Positions 21,403 to 33,753 of a stretch of 64,000 nt of DNA are shown here, piece after piece (positions within the stretch are counted from its first letter, which is position 1; the number at the start of each line of letters is the position of its first letter). The stretch spans positions 2,051,630-2,115,629 of the forward strand of contig CM038719.1 in the NCBI GenBank assembly GCA_021613375.1, given 5' to 3'. This stretch comes from Megaleporinus macrocephalus. Lineage: Eukaryota > Chordata > Actinopteri > Characiformes > Anostomidae. A program made the position numbers and the translations under genes. The notes under the pieces are model-generated. The model ran no database searches. It was not told the DNA's origin and saw nothing but the letters and a program-made list of their open reading frames with translations.

Positions 21403-21690
21403 GTGTGTGTGTGTGTATGTGTGTGTGTATGAGTGTGTGTGTGTAAGTGTGTGTATGTGTGTACGTGTATGCATGTGTGTGTGTGTGTGTAAGTGTGTGT
21501 GTGTGTGTGTGTGTATGTATGTGTGTGTATGTGTGTAGGTGTGAAGGTGTGTGTGTTTGTAGGTGTGTGTATGTGTATGTGTGTGTGTGTGTATGTATGT
21601 GTGTGTGTAGGTGTGTGTAGGTGTGTGTATGTGTGTGTGTGTGTGTGTGTGTACGTGTATGTATGTGTGTAGGTGTGAAGGTGTGTTGTT
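21403..21690 (+). repeat. (TG)n with interruptions
   Basis: TGTGTG runs broken by TATG, AGG and ACG. Thr/His and Cys/Val frames here are artefacts. Confidence 0.95.
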
Positions 21691-22025
21691 CAGTATCAGA
21701 CCACACAGGATGGGCAGTTGTTCAGTATCAGACCACACAGGATGGGCAGTTGTTCAGTATCAGACCACACAGGATGGGCAGTTGTTCAGTATCAGACCAC
21801 ACAGGATGGGCAGTTGTTCAGTATCAGACCACACAGGATGGGCAGTTGTTCAGTATCAGACCACACAGGATGGGCAGTTGTTCAGTATCAGACCACACAG
21901 GATGGGCAGTTGTTCAGTATCAGACCACACAGGATGGGCAGTTGTTCAGTATCAGACCACACAGGATGGGCAGTTGTTCAGTATCAGACCACACAGGATG
22001 GACAGTCGTTCAGTATCAGACCACG
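21690..22025 (+). repeat. 32-bp homogeneous minisatellite
   Basis: About ten units of GTTCAGTATCAGACCACACA then GGATGGGCAGTT, nearly all identical; only the last unit carries changes. Because 32 is not a multiple of three, the three frames show the same peptides in rotation. Confidence 0.96.
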
Positions 22026-22104
22026 GGACGACAGCAGATCAGCACCACATTCTCAGTTTACCATAACACTCTGTGTTAGTGACCCCAGATCTGCACCTTT
22101 CACC

Positions 22105-22979
22105 ACTCACTCTTTCTTTCTCTCTCTCTCTCTCACACACACAACTCACTTTCTTTCCCTCTATCTCACCCCTCACTCTTTCTCTCTCTATCTCTTTCTT
22201 ACACACAGCACTCACTCTCTTTCTATCTCACCCCTCAGTCTTTCTCTCTTATAATACATTCTCTTTCTCTATCGCTCACCCCTCACTCTTGCTCTCTTTC
22301 TCACACACAGCTCACTCTCTTTCTCTCTTTCTATCTCAACCCTCACTCTTTCTCTCTCTTTCTCTGACACAATTCACTCTCTTTCTCTCTTCCTATCTCA
22401 CCCCAATCTCACACACACTCTTTCTCAACACACTGTCTTTTTCTCTCACAACACACTTTCTTTTTCTTTTAGAATACACTCTTTCTCTTTCTCTTTCTCT
22501 CTCTCACCTCTTACTCTCTTTCTCCCTCTCTCTCAAACCCACTTTCTCAACACACTCTCACAACACACTCTTTTTCTCTCACAACACACTCTTTCTTTCT
22601 TTTACAACACACTCTTTTTCTGTCCCTTACTCCTCACTCTCTCTCTCACCCCTTACTCTCTTTCTCTCACTCTCTCACCCCCACTTTCTCTCTTTCCTTT
22701 TTCTTAACCTCTCTACCTCTTTTGTTCTCTCTCTGTCTGTATGTTTCTGTTTCTTTTTATCTTTCTCTCCTTCCTGTGTCTGTCATTCTGTATCTCTCTC
22801 TCTCTCTCTCTCTCTCTCCCTCTCTCTCTCTCTCAGGATACATAGATATAAGCCTATAGACAGATATACAGATAGATCATGTCTTTCTTTTCCCTCTTTT
22901 TTCTCTCTTTTTTCTTTTCTCTCTTTATATATCTTTCTCTTTCTATCTCTATCTCTTTCCTTCAGTTTTTGCTTCTTAG

Positions 22980-23042
<63 letters not shown>
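22105..23042 (+). repeat. CT-rich tract and (TC)n
   Basis: TTTCTCTC and CACAACACACTC phrases run to 22840, followed by long pure (CT)n runs at 22795-22835 and 22980-23040. Confidence 0.95.
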
Positions 23043-23045
<3 letters not shown>

Positions 23046-23059
23046 TTCTGTGCGTTTCC

Positions 23060-23353
23060 TGTCACAGGGGAAGTGCCTCACCCAGCCTGTTGATGGTTGA
23101 TCTCCATTGGCTGGCCGCTCGGGGGGACAGTGATTTGGGGGCTGATAGGGAGAGCGGCCGGGGAGATAGATAGAGGGAGCGCGGGACGGAGAGGAGGAGA
23201 GGAGAGGGCAGAGCGCGGTGCGAGCGTGGTTAAATAGCCGGCGGAGATGGAGAAGGTGCAGATCAGACTCGGCTGAAGAGGAAATCACTCTGACAGAGCG
23301 GCGGAGGACGAGAGGCGGACGGAGACGAGGTCAGAGGAGCTCAGGCGGAAAAG
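23060..23353 (+). promoter_or_regulatory. Orphan GC-rich promoter-like island with a splice donor
   Basis: Unique, CpG-containing DNA sits in a CT-repeat desert. It has an inverted CCAAT (ATTGG, 23106-23110), a weak TATA-like TTAAATAG near 23230 and a donor-like GGAAAAG|GTCAGT at 23353/23354. Its frames are short, or Arg-rich without a recognisable domain. It could start a transcript using the exon at 26375, an alternative bcl2l12 transcript or a noncoding RNA. Confidence 0.4.
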
Positions 23354-23739
23354 GTCAGTGGAGGGATAAAGACCGGACAGAGCTCAGTGACTGCGTTCTG
23401 GACGCTCAGTCACTTTTCTACATTCATATCCACCTTATCTGATCTGTCACTTTTTCTCTGATCTGATGTTCAGAATGTCCTGCTGACTTTAAGCTTTTAG
23501 ATGTTTCGGGGTTTCGGTGGTGGACGATGAAGCTTCCAGATGTTTTTTTTTATTTGTGTGTGTCTCTGTGTTCTCCTCTCTGTCTCTCAGCATTTTCTCA
23601 CGATCAGCGTCTCCTCTCTTCCTCCCTCTGTCGCCGCAGCAGCGCTCGCACTCAGACCCGCGCTTCAATCTTTAATGTTAAACCTGTTAAACTACTAAAT
23701 ACTCAGTTCTTAATGTTACGACTTCTGACTGTTCAGCAA

Positions 23740-24770
23740 CCGCTATGAATCATTCAGTCACCACTACGATTTATTTAGTAACTACTATGACTTATGTTGT
23801 TGCCACTATGAATTATTCAGTAACTACTTTGATTTATTCTGTAACCGGTATAAGTTATTCAGTAATTAAAGTAATTTATGTTGTAACCGCTTTGTATTAT
23901 TTAGTAACTACTACTGCTTATATTGTAACCCCTATGAATTATTCAGTCACAACTATACTTTACATTGTAACCGCTATGTATTATTTAGTAACTACTACTG
24001 CTTATATTGTAACCCCTATGTATTATTCAGTCACAACTATACTTTACATTGTAACCGCTATGTATTATTTAGTAACTACTACCGCTTATATTGTAACCCC
24101 TATGTATTATTCAGTCACAACTATACTTTACATTGTAACCCCTACGAATTATTCAGTAACTACTACTATTTATATTGTAACCGCTATGTATTATTCAGTA
24201 ACTACCACTACTTATATTGTAACTCTTGTAAATTATTCAGTAACTACTACTATTTATATTGTTACCGCTATGTATTATTCAGTAACTACTACTATTTATA
24301 TTGTAACCCCTATGAATTATTCAGTAACTACTAATATTTATAATGTAACCGCTATGTATTATTCAGTAACTACTACTATTTGTATTGTAGGTAACCCCTA
24401 TGAATTATTCAGTAACTACTACTATTTATATTGTAACCGCTATGAATTATTCAGTAACTACTACTATTTATATTGTAACCGCTATGTACTATTCAGTAAC
24501 TACTACTTTTTATATTGTAACCCCTATTAATTATTTAGTAACTACTATGCTCTATATTGTAACCGCTATGTATTATTCAGTAACTACTACTATTTATATT
24601 GTAACCCCTATGAATTATTCAGAAACTGCTATGATTTACGCAGTGCCCGCTATAAATGATGTTGTAACCGCTATGAATCATTCAGGTACTTCTATGATTT
24701 ATGCAGTAGTCGTTATGAATTGTTCAGTAACTCCTATGAATTCCTCACTACATTCTTCACAACTCTAAAT
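23740..24770 (+). repeat. 42-bp minisatellite (14-codon period)
   Basis: About 24 units of TATGAATTATTCAGTAACTA then CTACTATTTATATTGTAACCGC. The plus strand stays open for 261 codons as NYSVTTTIYIVTAM repeats. There is no splice or family support, so I treat it as noncoding. Confidence 0.93.
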
Positions 24771-25014
24771 TATTTATATGAACTGAGCGAGTTTGAATAA
24801 GCAACCATTGTGATCTATTGAATAAGCACTCTGAGTTATTTGGTGACTATGTTGATTTTGTCAGTAACCACTATGAACTATTCTTACAAATTATTAAGTA
24901 ACTAATATGAATTAGAAGCTGATATAACATATTTTGTAACCACTATGAATTTTTAAGTTACTACTACTTTATTTTTTAATATTTAGTAATACCGATAGCA
25001 TTAACCTCGGTTCA

Positions 25015-26215
25015 AGTTAAGGGCTCTGGGTTAGGGGCTCTGGGTTAGGGCTCTGGGTTAGGGCTCTGGGTTAGGGGCTCTGGGTTAGGGCTCTGGGTTA
25101 GGGGCTCTGGGTTAGGGCTCTGGGTTAGGGCTCTGGGTTAGGTGCTCTGGGTTTGGGGCTATGGGTTAGGGGCTCTGGGTTAGGGCTCTGGGTTAGGGGC
25201 TCTGGGTTTGGTGCTCTGGGTTAGGGCTCTGGGTTAGGTGCTCTGGGTTTGGGGCTATGGGTTAGGGGCTCTGGGTTAGGGCTCTGGGTTAGGGCTCTGG
25301 GTTTGGGGCTCTGGGTTAGGGGCTCTGGGTTAGGGCTCTGGGTTAGGGCTCTGGGTTAGGGCTCTGGGTTTGGGGCTCTGGGTTAGGGCTCTGGGTTTGG
25401 GGCTCTGGGTTAGGGCTCTGGGTTAGGTGCTCTGGGTTTGGTGCTCTGGGTTAGGGGCTCTGGGTTAGGGGCTCTGGGTTAGGGCTCTGGGTTTGGGGCT
25501 CTGGGTTAGGGCTCTGGGTTAGGGCTCTGGGTTAGGGCTCTGGGTTTGGGGCTCTGGGTTAGGGCTCTGGGTTTGGGGCTCTGGGTTAGGGCTCTGGGTT
25601 AGGTGCTCTGGGTTTGGTGCTCTGGGTTAGGGCTCTGGGTTTGGGGCTATGGGTTAGGTGCTCTGGGTTAGGGGCTCTGGGTTAGGGCTCTGGGTTAGGG
25701 GCTCTGGGTTTGGTGCTCTGGGTTAGGGCTCTGGGTTAGGTGCTCTGGGTTTGGGGCTATGGGTTAGGGGCTCTGGGTTAGGGCTCTGGGTTAGGTGCTC
25801 TGGGTTTGGGGCTATGGGTTAGGGGCTATGGGTTAGGGGCTATGGGTTAGGGGCTATGGGTTAGGGCTCTGGGTTAGGTGCTCTGGGTTAGGGCTCTGGG
25901 TTTGGGGCTATGGGTTAGGGGCTATGGGTTAGGGCTCTGGGTTAGGTGCTCTGGGTTAGGGCTCTGGGTTTGGGGCTATGGGTTAGGGGCTCTGGGTTAG
26001 GGCTCTGGGTTAGGTGCTCTGGGTTAGGGCTCTGGGTTTGGGGCTATGGGTTAGGGGCTCTGGGTTAGGGCTCTGGGTTAGGTGCTCTGGGTTAGGGCTC
26101 TGGGTTTGGGGCTATGGGTTAGGGGCTCTGGGTTAGGGCTCTGGGTTAGGTGCTCTGGGTTAGGGCTCTGGGTTTGGGGCTATGGGTTAGGTGCTCTGGG
26201 TTAGGGCTCTGGGTT
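25015..26215 (+). repeat. Telomere-like interstitial array GCTCTGGGTTAGGG
   Basis: About 80 units of 14-15 bp, each with GGGTTAGGG (or GGGTTTGGG) joined to CTCT or CTAT. It has strong strand asymmetry in G and higher-order grouping of 45-90 bp from variants GGTGCTCT and GGGGCTAT. Confidence 0.95.
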
Positions 26216-26374
26216 GGGCTGGTGGAAAGTTGGATGACAGTTCTTGTTTGTAATTTTAAAGTCAATTAATTATTTATTTAGACTTAATTATGTTTCCTCT
26301 GTTAAGATACATAAACATTTACATTAATTTTTGTTTCTGTGTATTAAAACTTTCTCCTGCTTCTCCTTCATCAG

Positions 26375-26481
26375 GTGGATTCGATGGTGTATTCCCACCA
26401 GTTGGGAAAGTTTGGTCCATCACTCCGATCACAGCTCTCCTCTTCCCACCTCTCCCAATCCTTGTACCAGTGTCTATTTAA
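26375..26481 (+). CDS. Candidate terminal exon of the Pax gene
   Basis: A good acceptor (TTCTCCTGCTTCTCCTTCAG-like tract ending ATCAG at 26374) is followed by about 105 bp of non-repetitive, codon-like sequence. Spliced in phase 1 from 8735 it reads GGFDGVFPPVGKV... and stops at 26481. In phase 0 it reads VDSMVYSHQLGKFGPSLRSQ and stays open to about 26519. Neither tail clearly matches the PAX6 C-terminus (MSQYWPRLQ). An ATTAAA at 26592-26597 could be a poly(A) signal. It could instead belong to a transcript starting at the 23.1-kb island. Confidence 0.35.
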
Positions 26482-26789
26482 AAGTGACGCTGGACGGGGT
26501 TTGGGGGGGGCAGTGTGAGGACCACCATCCAGTTAATCTCTCACAGAGCCTATTCATCATCAATGTGAGCCATCATTTCCTAAACAAACCCATTAAACAG
26601 TGTTATTTAATAACCCGCCTGCCGTCTGTTTATGTTACTGTGCCTTTAAAACCAATGTATGCAGATTACCTCTGTTCTGATTGGCTGCCTTGTTCATAAA
26701 TAGCAGTCCATGCTGCAACACTCCTTATAACTTCAGTGTGTGTGGGCGGGGCTAAACAGCCTCAGGCTGACATGTGAACTCCAGATGGA

Positions 26790-27345
26790 GATACAAACAG
26801 AAGATCACAGTAGATGTTGGAGATGATGGAGGTGAGATGTTACAGTAGATGTTGGAGGTGATGGAGGTGAGATGTTACAGTAGATGTTGGAGGTGATGGA
26901 GGTGAGATGTTACGGTAGATGTTGGAGGAGATGGAGGTGAGATGTTACAGTAGATGTTGGAGGTGATGGAGGTGAGATGTTACAGTAGATGTTGGAGGAG
27001 ATGGAGGTTAGGAACAGAGTGGAGGTGATGGAGATGAGGAACAGAGTGGAGGAGATGGTGAGATGTTACAGTAGATGATGGAGGTGAGATGTTACAGTAG
27101 ATGTTAGAGGTGATGGAGGTGAGATGTTACAGTAGATGTTGGAGGTGATGGAGGTGAGATGTTACAGTAGATGTTGGAGGTGATGGAGGTGAGATGTTAC
27201 AGTAGATGTTGGAGGTGGTGGAGGTGAGATGTTACAGTATATGTTGGAGGTGATGGAGGTGAGATGTTACAGTAGATGTTAGAGGTGATGGAGGTGAGGA
27301 ACAGAGTGGAGGAGATGGTGAGATGTTACAGTAGATGTTGGAGGT
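26790..27345 (+). repeat. 35-bp minisatellite
   Basis: Units of GTTACAGTAGATGTTGGAGG then TGATGGAGGTGAGAT, with some deletion variants (GAACAGAGTGGAGG). Confidence 0.95.
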
Positions 27346-27454
27346 GGTGCTGATGTGATGAAGAGAGGTTTGAGCTGAACTGAAAGATGAGCTGATATCG
27401 AGCAGCAGATTAAGAACTACCAAGAAAACAAACCACCACATACTAGTGTTTATC

Positions 27455-29595
27455 ACAAGTGTTCACCCCCAGTTCACCCTTTCACACTACAATACTCACT
27501 CCTACTGAACACCAGTGTTCACCCCAGATCACCCTTACACACTACAATACTCACTCCTACTGAATACCAGTGTTCACCCCCAGATCACCCTTACACACTA
27601 CAATACTCACTCCTACTGAATACCAGTGTTCACCCCCAGATCACCCTTACACACTACAATACTCACTCCTACTGACCAGCAGGGTTCACCCCAGTTCACC
27701 CTTACACACTACAATACTCAATCATACTGACCACCAGTGTTCACCCCCAGATCACCCTTACACACTACAATACTCACTCCTACTGACCACCAGTGTTCAC
27801 CCCCAGGTCACCCTTACACACTACAATACTCACTCCTACTGAACACCAGTGTTCACCCCAGATCACCCTTACACACTACAATACTCACTCCTACTGAATA
27901 CCAGTGTTCACCCCCAGATCACCCTTACACACTACAATACTCATTCATACTGACCACCAGTGTTCACCCCCAGATCACCCTTACACACTACAATACTCAC
28001 TCCATCTGAATACCAGTGTTCACCCCCAGATCACCCTTACACACTACAATACTCACTCCTACTGACCACCAGTGTTCACCCCCAGATCACCCTTACACAC
28101 TACAATACTCACTCCTACTGACCACCAGTGTTCACCCCCAGACCACCCTTACACACTACAATACTCACTCATACTGACGATAAGTGTTCACCCCCAGATC
28201 ACACTTACACACTACAAAACTCACTCCTACTGACCACCAGTGTTCACCCCCACATCATCCTTACACACTACAATTCTCACTCCTACAGAACATCAGTGTT
28301 CACCCCCAGATCACCCTTACACACTACAATACTCACTCCTACTGACCACCAGTGTTCACCCCCAGATCACCCTTACACACTACAATACTCACTTCTACTG
28401 ACTACCAGTGTTCACCCCAGATCACCAGTACACACTACAATACTCACTCCTACTGACCACCAGTGTTCACCCCAGATCACCCTTACACACTACAATACTC
28501 ACTCCTACTGACCACCAGTGTTCACCCCCAGATCACCCTTACACACTACAATACTCTATCCTACTGACCACCAGTGTTCACCCCCAGATCACCCTTACAC
28601 ACTACAATACTCACTCCTACTGACCACCAGTGTTCAACCCCACATCATACTTACACACTACAATACTCATTCATACTGACCACCAGTGTTCACCCCCAGA
28701 TCACCCTTACACACTACAATACTCACTCCTACTGACCACCAGTGTTTATCCCCAGATCACCCTTACACACTACGATACTTACTCCTACTGACCACCAGTG
28801 TTCACCCCCAGATCACCCTTACACACTACAATACTCACTCCAACTGACCACCAGTGTTCAACCCCACATCATACTTACACACTACAATACTCACTCCTAC
28901 TGAATACCAGTGTTCACCCCCAGATCACCCTTACACACTACAATACTCACTCCTACTGAATACCAGTGTTCACCCCCAGATCACCCTTACACACTACAAT
29001 ACTCATTCATACTGACCACCAGTGTTCACCCCCAGATCACCCTTACACACTACAATACTCACTCCTACTGACCACCAGTGTTCACCCCCAGATCATCCTT
29101 ACACACTACAATACTCATTCATACTGACCACCAGTGTTCACCCCCAGATCACCCTTACACACTACAATACTCACTCCATCTGAATACCAGTGTTCACCCC
29201 CAGATCACCCTTACACACTACAATACTCACTCCTACTGACCACCAGTGTTCACCCCCAGATCACCCTTACACACTACAATACTCACTCCTACTGACCACC
29301 AGTGTTCAACCCCACATCATACTTACACCCTACAATACTCACTCCTACTGACCACCAGTGTTCACCCCAGATCACCCTTACACACTACAATACTCACTCC
29401 TACTGACCACCAGTGTTCACCCCCAGATCATCCTTACACACTACAATACTCACTCCTACTGAATACCAGTGTTCACCCCCAGATCACCCTTACACACTAC
29501 AATACTCACTCCTACTGACCACCAGTGTTCACCCCAGATCACCAGTACACACTTCAATACTCACTCCTACTGACTATCAGCACCATCAGCTCAGC
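27455..29595 (+). repeat. About 56-bp minisatellite, over 2 kb
   Basis: About 38 units of ACTCCTACTGACCACCAGTG then TTCACCCCCAGATCACCCTTACACACTACAATACTC phrases. Variants (GAATACC, CATACTG, ACATCAT) recur in blocks, which suggests unequal exchange of several units at once. A decayed inverted copy lies at 29695-29755. Confidence 0.96.
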
Positions 29596-29599
29596 TTCT

Positions 29600-30085
29600 C
29601 ATGATTCCACCTTAAATGGAGGTGCTGGTACGTTCTGGCTCCTGCTGCACTGTTTAAGGTGGAACAGGAAATCTGGTGAATGAGCTGCTTCACCCTTGTG
29701 TGCTCGGTAGGAGTGAGTATTGTAGAGTGAACAGTTGGTCTGGGGGTGATGAGACTGGTCACTGGTGAGAGGTTTTAAACTACAGCTGCAAGAAACTGGA
29801 ACAGGAACTGCTCTCAGTCATTTAGAGTGTAATAGCACCCCCTATGTGGGAAATCACTTCTGCCCTCCATCTGTTGTTCATGTAATGTCATTACAAACAA
29901 CCTATAGGAGTATAAATGTAAATATGCTGGCTTTTATGACATCACACACATACACATTAAACTCATAGCAGGCCGCTCAGTTCCCATATGAGGACTCAGC
30001 AGTTACTCAGTATGTTCAATTTACGTTCATATCATAATTTATGTTCACATCTTATCTTACAGCCTCTTATCTCAAGTTAGGAAAC
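29600..30085. other. Unique intergenic sequence
   Basis: No feature apart from the inverted repeat fragment at 29695-29755. Confidence 0.5.
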
Positions 30086-30275
30086 CTTAAACGTGCATGT
30101 ATTCAGTATATAAGTTAATCTCAGATGTTCTATAAAGAAGGTATGTGTGTCTTCTGTGGCCCAGCTGTGGTTTTACACCCATTTTTTTGGTAAAATCATG
30201 AATAATTAGATGAGCTCTGCTCTGATTGGCTGGTTTACAGCAGCGATGATCACACAGAAGCAACATAGACTAAAT
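30085..30275 (+). repeat. Dispersed repeat, copy 2 (partner of 5195-5455)
   Basis: Shares AATAATTAGATGAGCT, CTCTGATTGG and TTTACAGCAGC phrases in the same order and strand. Confidence 0.6.
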
Positions 30276-31370
30276 AAAATGAGCCTCTGTGTAAATAAGC
30301 TCCGCCCACAAACTATTTAGTTAGCTATGCTAGTTACTTGGAGCTGCTAGTATCTAACGTTACCTATACTAGCTACTCTCTTTGATCTGGACATCAAACA
30401 CAAAGTAGATGAAAGGTGTCTCTGTGAAACTTTCAGTTGAAGATGATCTGCTTCAACCAGCACACAGTGATCCACTCACACAGCATGGCTGCTACTTCCA
30501 GTCACTGTTGGAGGTTGTGGTGCTAATAAAGGTGGAGCTGCTCGTCTCTTCAGTCTCTTCAGTGTTGAACGCAGTTACACTCCTGCGCCTGCAGAGGCTG
30601 CAGCATTTAAGGAGGATTTAAATCTGGTCTAAAATCAAAGGTTTAAAGTTGGGATGGTATTTAGGTTGTTCAGTCTAGTTAGGATGTTTCTGTAATACTG
30701 GCCTCTCATGTGGAGTTGATGGATTCTGTAGTAGCTACTGTCCTACATTCAGGTCACACGGTGAGTAAGCAGGTAGGATTTCAGGGCCGGGAAGTTTCTG
30801 TAATACGACCCCGAGGGCCGCTCTGCTGCTCACACCTTCCCGAGTGTTATCATTTTTACTCATTTAGATCATTAGGATCTATAACCACACAAACAGAGAC
30901 AGGCCTACGGCCTAAACAGGCCCTGAGCTGCTGCTTGTGCTCCTCTCAGAGTTTCAGGATTGCTCTTCACTGAACCCTATTGTTCTGGGCTTGGGGCTGT
31001 TTTCCGGTAAGCCCCGCCCACCCCGCACCTCCACTTGGCTGTGATTGGCTGTTGTTACTCTGCATGCTCAGTCCCGCATTCACCGCAGAGGAATTCTCCT
31101 CATTTCACAATCACACACTGTTGACAGAAAGAAGAAGCTCCCAGCAGATTTGAACACAACAGCCCTAATATCACTAATATCACTAATATTATCCGTGTTA
31201 TTATTATTAATATTAGCAGCAGTGTTCACTGTTCATTTTTTCCAGGATGAATCTGAAATCAGTATTTTCTTTGGGGACTATGTTGCCAGAGAGCGCGGGC
31301 ATGTATCCCTCCACCAGGGATTGTTATATATGTTTTTCTGGTGAGGGACGTTTTAGATGTGGACGTCTGG
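30275..31370. other. Unique intergenic sequence upstream of bcl2l12
   Basis: Mixed composition with GC-richer patches near 30790 and 31010-31080. Short frames only; no recognised exon. Confidence 0.45.
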
Positions 31371-31374
31371 TTCC

Positions 31375-31965
31375 ATTCACCACCACATCTGATTCTCTGT
31401 ATACTTTATTACTCTGTTCTTTAATGATCAGGACCCCCACAGGACCACCACAGAGCAGATACCATTAGGAAGGTGGGTCATTTTCAGCACTGCAGTGACG
31501 GTGGTTGTGGTGGTGTTTTGCTGGTGTGAGTGGATCAGACACAGCAGTGCTGCTGCTGGAGTGTTTAAACACTGTGTCCACTCACTGTCCACTCTATTAG
31601 ACACTCCTACTACTTGCTGGTCCACCTTGTAGATGTAAAGTCAGAGACAGTAGCTCATCTGCTGCTGCACAGTTTGTGTTCCTCTAGTTCTTCATCAGTG
31701 AACACAGGACGCCGCCCACAGGACACTGCTGTCTGGATAGTTTTGGTTGGTGGACGATTCTCATTCCAGCAGTGACACTGAGGTGTTTAAACACTCCAGC
31801 AGCAGCAGCACTGCTGTGTCTGATCCACTCACACGAGCACAACACACACTGAGAAGTGCTGAGAATGACCCACCTACCTAATAGTATCTGCTCTGTGGGG
31901 GCCCTGATCATTAAAGAACAGAGTAATAAAGTATACAGAGAATCAGATAAACTACAGTCTGTAAG
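31375..31965 (+). mobile_element. Core copy of the 45-bp-unit transposon family
   Basis: Core phrases GATTCTCTGTATACTTTATT, GTGGATCAGACACAGCAGTG and, inverted, GGACGCCGCCCACAGGACAC read out to both sides of a centre near 31600, giving an inverted arrangement. The 45-bp array follows directly. Confidence 0.75.
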
Positions 31966-32612
31966 TGGAGCTCCTGTATGGTCAGTGGAGCTGATACAGT
32001 GGACAGTGAGTGGAGGTCCTGTATGGTCAGTGGAGCTGATACAGTGGACAGTGAGTGGAGCTCCTGTATGGTCAGTGGAGCTGATACAGTGGACAGTGAG
32101 TGTAGGTCCTGTATGGTCAGTGGAGCTGATACAGTGGACAGTGAGTGTAGGTCCTGTATAGTCAGTGGAGCTGATACAGTGGACAGTGAGTGGAGCTCCT
32201 GTATGGTCAGTGGAGCTGATACAGTGGACAGTGAGTGGAGCTCCTGTATGGTCAGTGGAGCTGATACAGTGGACAGTGAGTGTAGGTCCTGTATAGTCAG
32301 TGGAGCTGATACAGTGGACAGTGAGTGGAGCTCCTGTATGGTCAGTGGAGCTGATACAGTGGACAGTGAGTGGAGCTCCTGTATGGTCAGTGGAGCTGAT
32401 ACAGTGGACAGTGAGTGTAGGTCCTGTATGGTCAGTGGAGCTGATACAGTGGACAGTGAGTGGAGGTCCTGTATGGTCAGTGGAGCTGATACAGTGGACA
32501 GTGAGTGGAGGTCCTGTATGGTCAGTGGAGCTGATACAGTGGACAGTGAGTGGAGATCCTGTATGGTCAGTGGAGCTGATACAGTGGACAGTGAGTGGAG
32601 ATCCTGTATGGA
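31966..32612 (+). repeat. 45-bp minisatellite abutting the bcl2l12 promoter
   Basis: About 14 units of GTGAGTGGAGGTCCTGTATG then GTCAGTGGAGCTGATACAGTGGACA. It ends about 35 bp before the CCAAT box at 32648. A 15-codon period keeps long frames open (ADTVDSEWRSCMVSG), which are not genes. Confidence 0.95.
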
Positions 32613-32640
32613 CAGTGAGTGTACTTATCTCGGCTTTCTG

Positions 32641-33133
<493 letters not shown>

Positions 33134-33244
33134 GTGAGATAAACTCCCGTTAGCCTCGGTATCAGCTTGGGTTAACGGCCTGGTCCGGATTCCCGGTGAG
33201 CGCGGAGACCAGCGGGACCTCCTCGACCACGAGCTCCCGTTCTT

Positions 33245-33440
33245 AAAGGGGAACTCCACTGAGCGTTCAGAATTCCTCCATAATTAAATGGTTGGTATGT
33301 AAACAGAGTCATGCAGAGCGGTTCAGCGTGAAACGCTCCTTTTTAAAGAAACGTGCTGAGTCAGAACTGCTCACAGTGGTGGTGAATGGAACCAGACGTC
33401 GCCCTTTAAAAGCTCCTTCACAGACAGTTAGTATAGTACA
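33245..33440 (+). mobile_element. Half copy of the AAAGGGGAA-ended element
   Basis: It starts AAAGGGGAACTCCACTGAG and continues through GTGGTGGTGAATGGAACCAG, as in the fuller copy at 33754. The right half is missing. Confidence 0.65.
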
Positions 33441-33570
33441 TGGTTATGAACTCTGATGCGCGTGATGTTTAAATAAATAGAGTCTAAGATAATAACTCTT
33501 AAATTTATAAGTATACTCTAAAATAAAAGCTGTAAAGATTTTAAATAAATATAAATATAGTCTAAAATAT

Positions 33571-33652
33571 GGTGGCACGGTGGTGTAGCCGTCAGCACCG
33601 TCGATCCGGGTTGAATTCCCGGTCCGGGCCAGTCTGTGGGGAGTGTGCATGT
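33571..33652 (+). repeat. Truncated tRNA-derived SINE-like fragment
   Basis: GGTGGCACGGTGGTGTAGCC, a pol III B-box-like GGTTGAATTCC (33609-33619), then GGGGAGTGTGCATGTTC. This order is common to abundant fish SINE/hAT-like repeats. Only about 80 bp is left. Confidence 0.65.
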
Positions 33653-33753
33653 TCTTAAATTAATAAGGATAAAGCGAAATATATTGGATAGATGGATAGT
33701 CTAAAATAAAAACTCTCAAACAGCCATATAACCAACCCCAAACTCCTGAACCT

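Noticed and set aside
27455..29595. Regular direct repeats considered as a CRISPR-like array
   Set aside because: There are no unique spacers between repeats; units are contiguous, and the genome is eukaryotic.
33571..33652. Possible tRNA gene because of a B-box-like motif
   Set aside because: No cloverleaf can be formed; the order of words fits a truncated SINE-like repeat.
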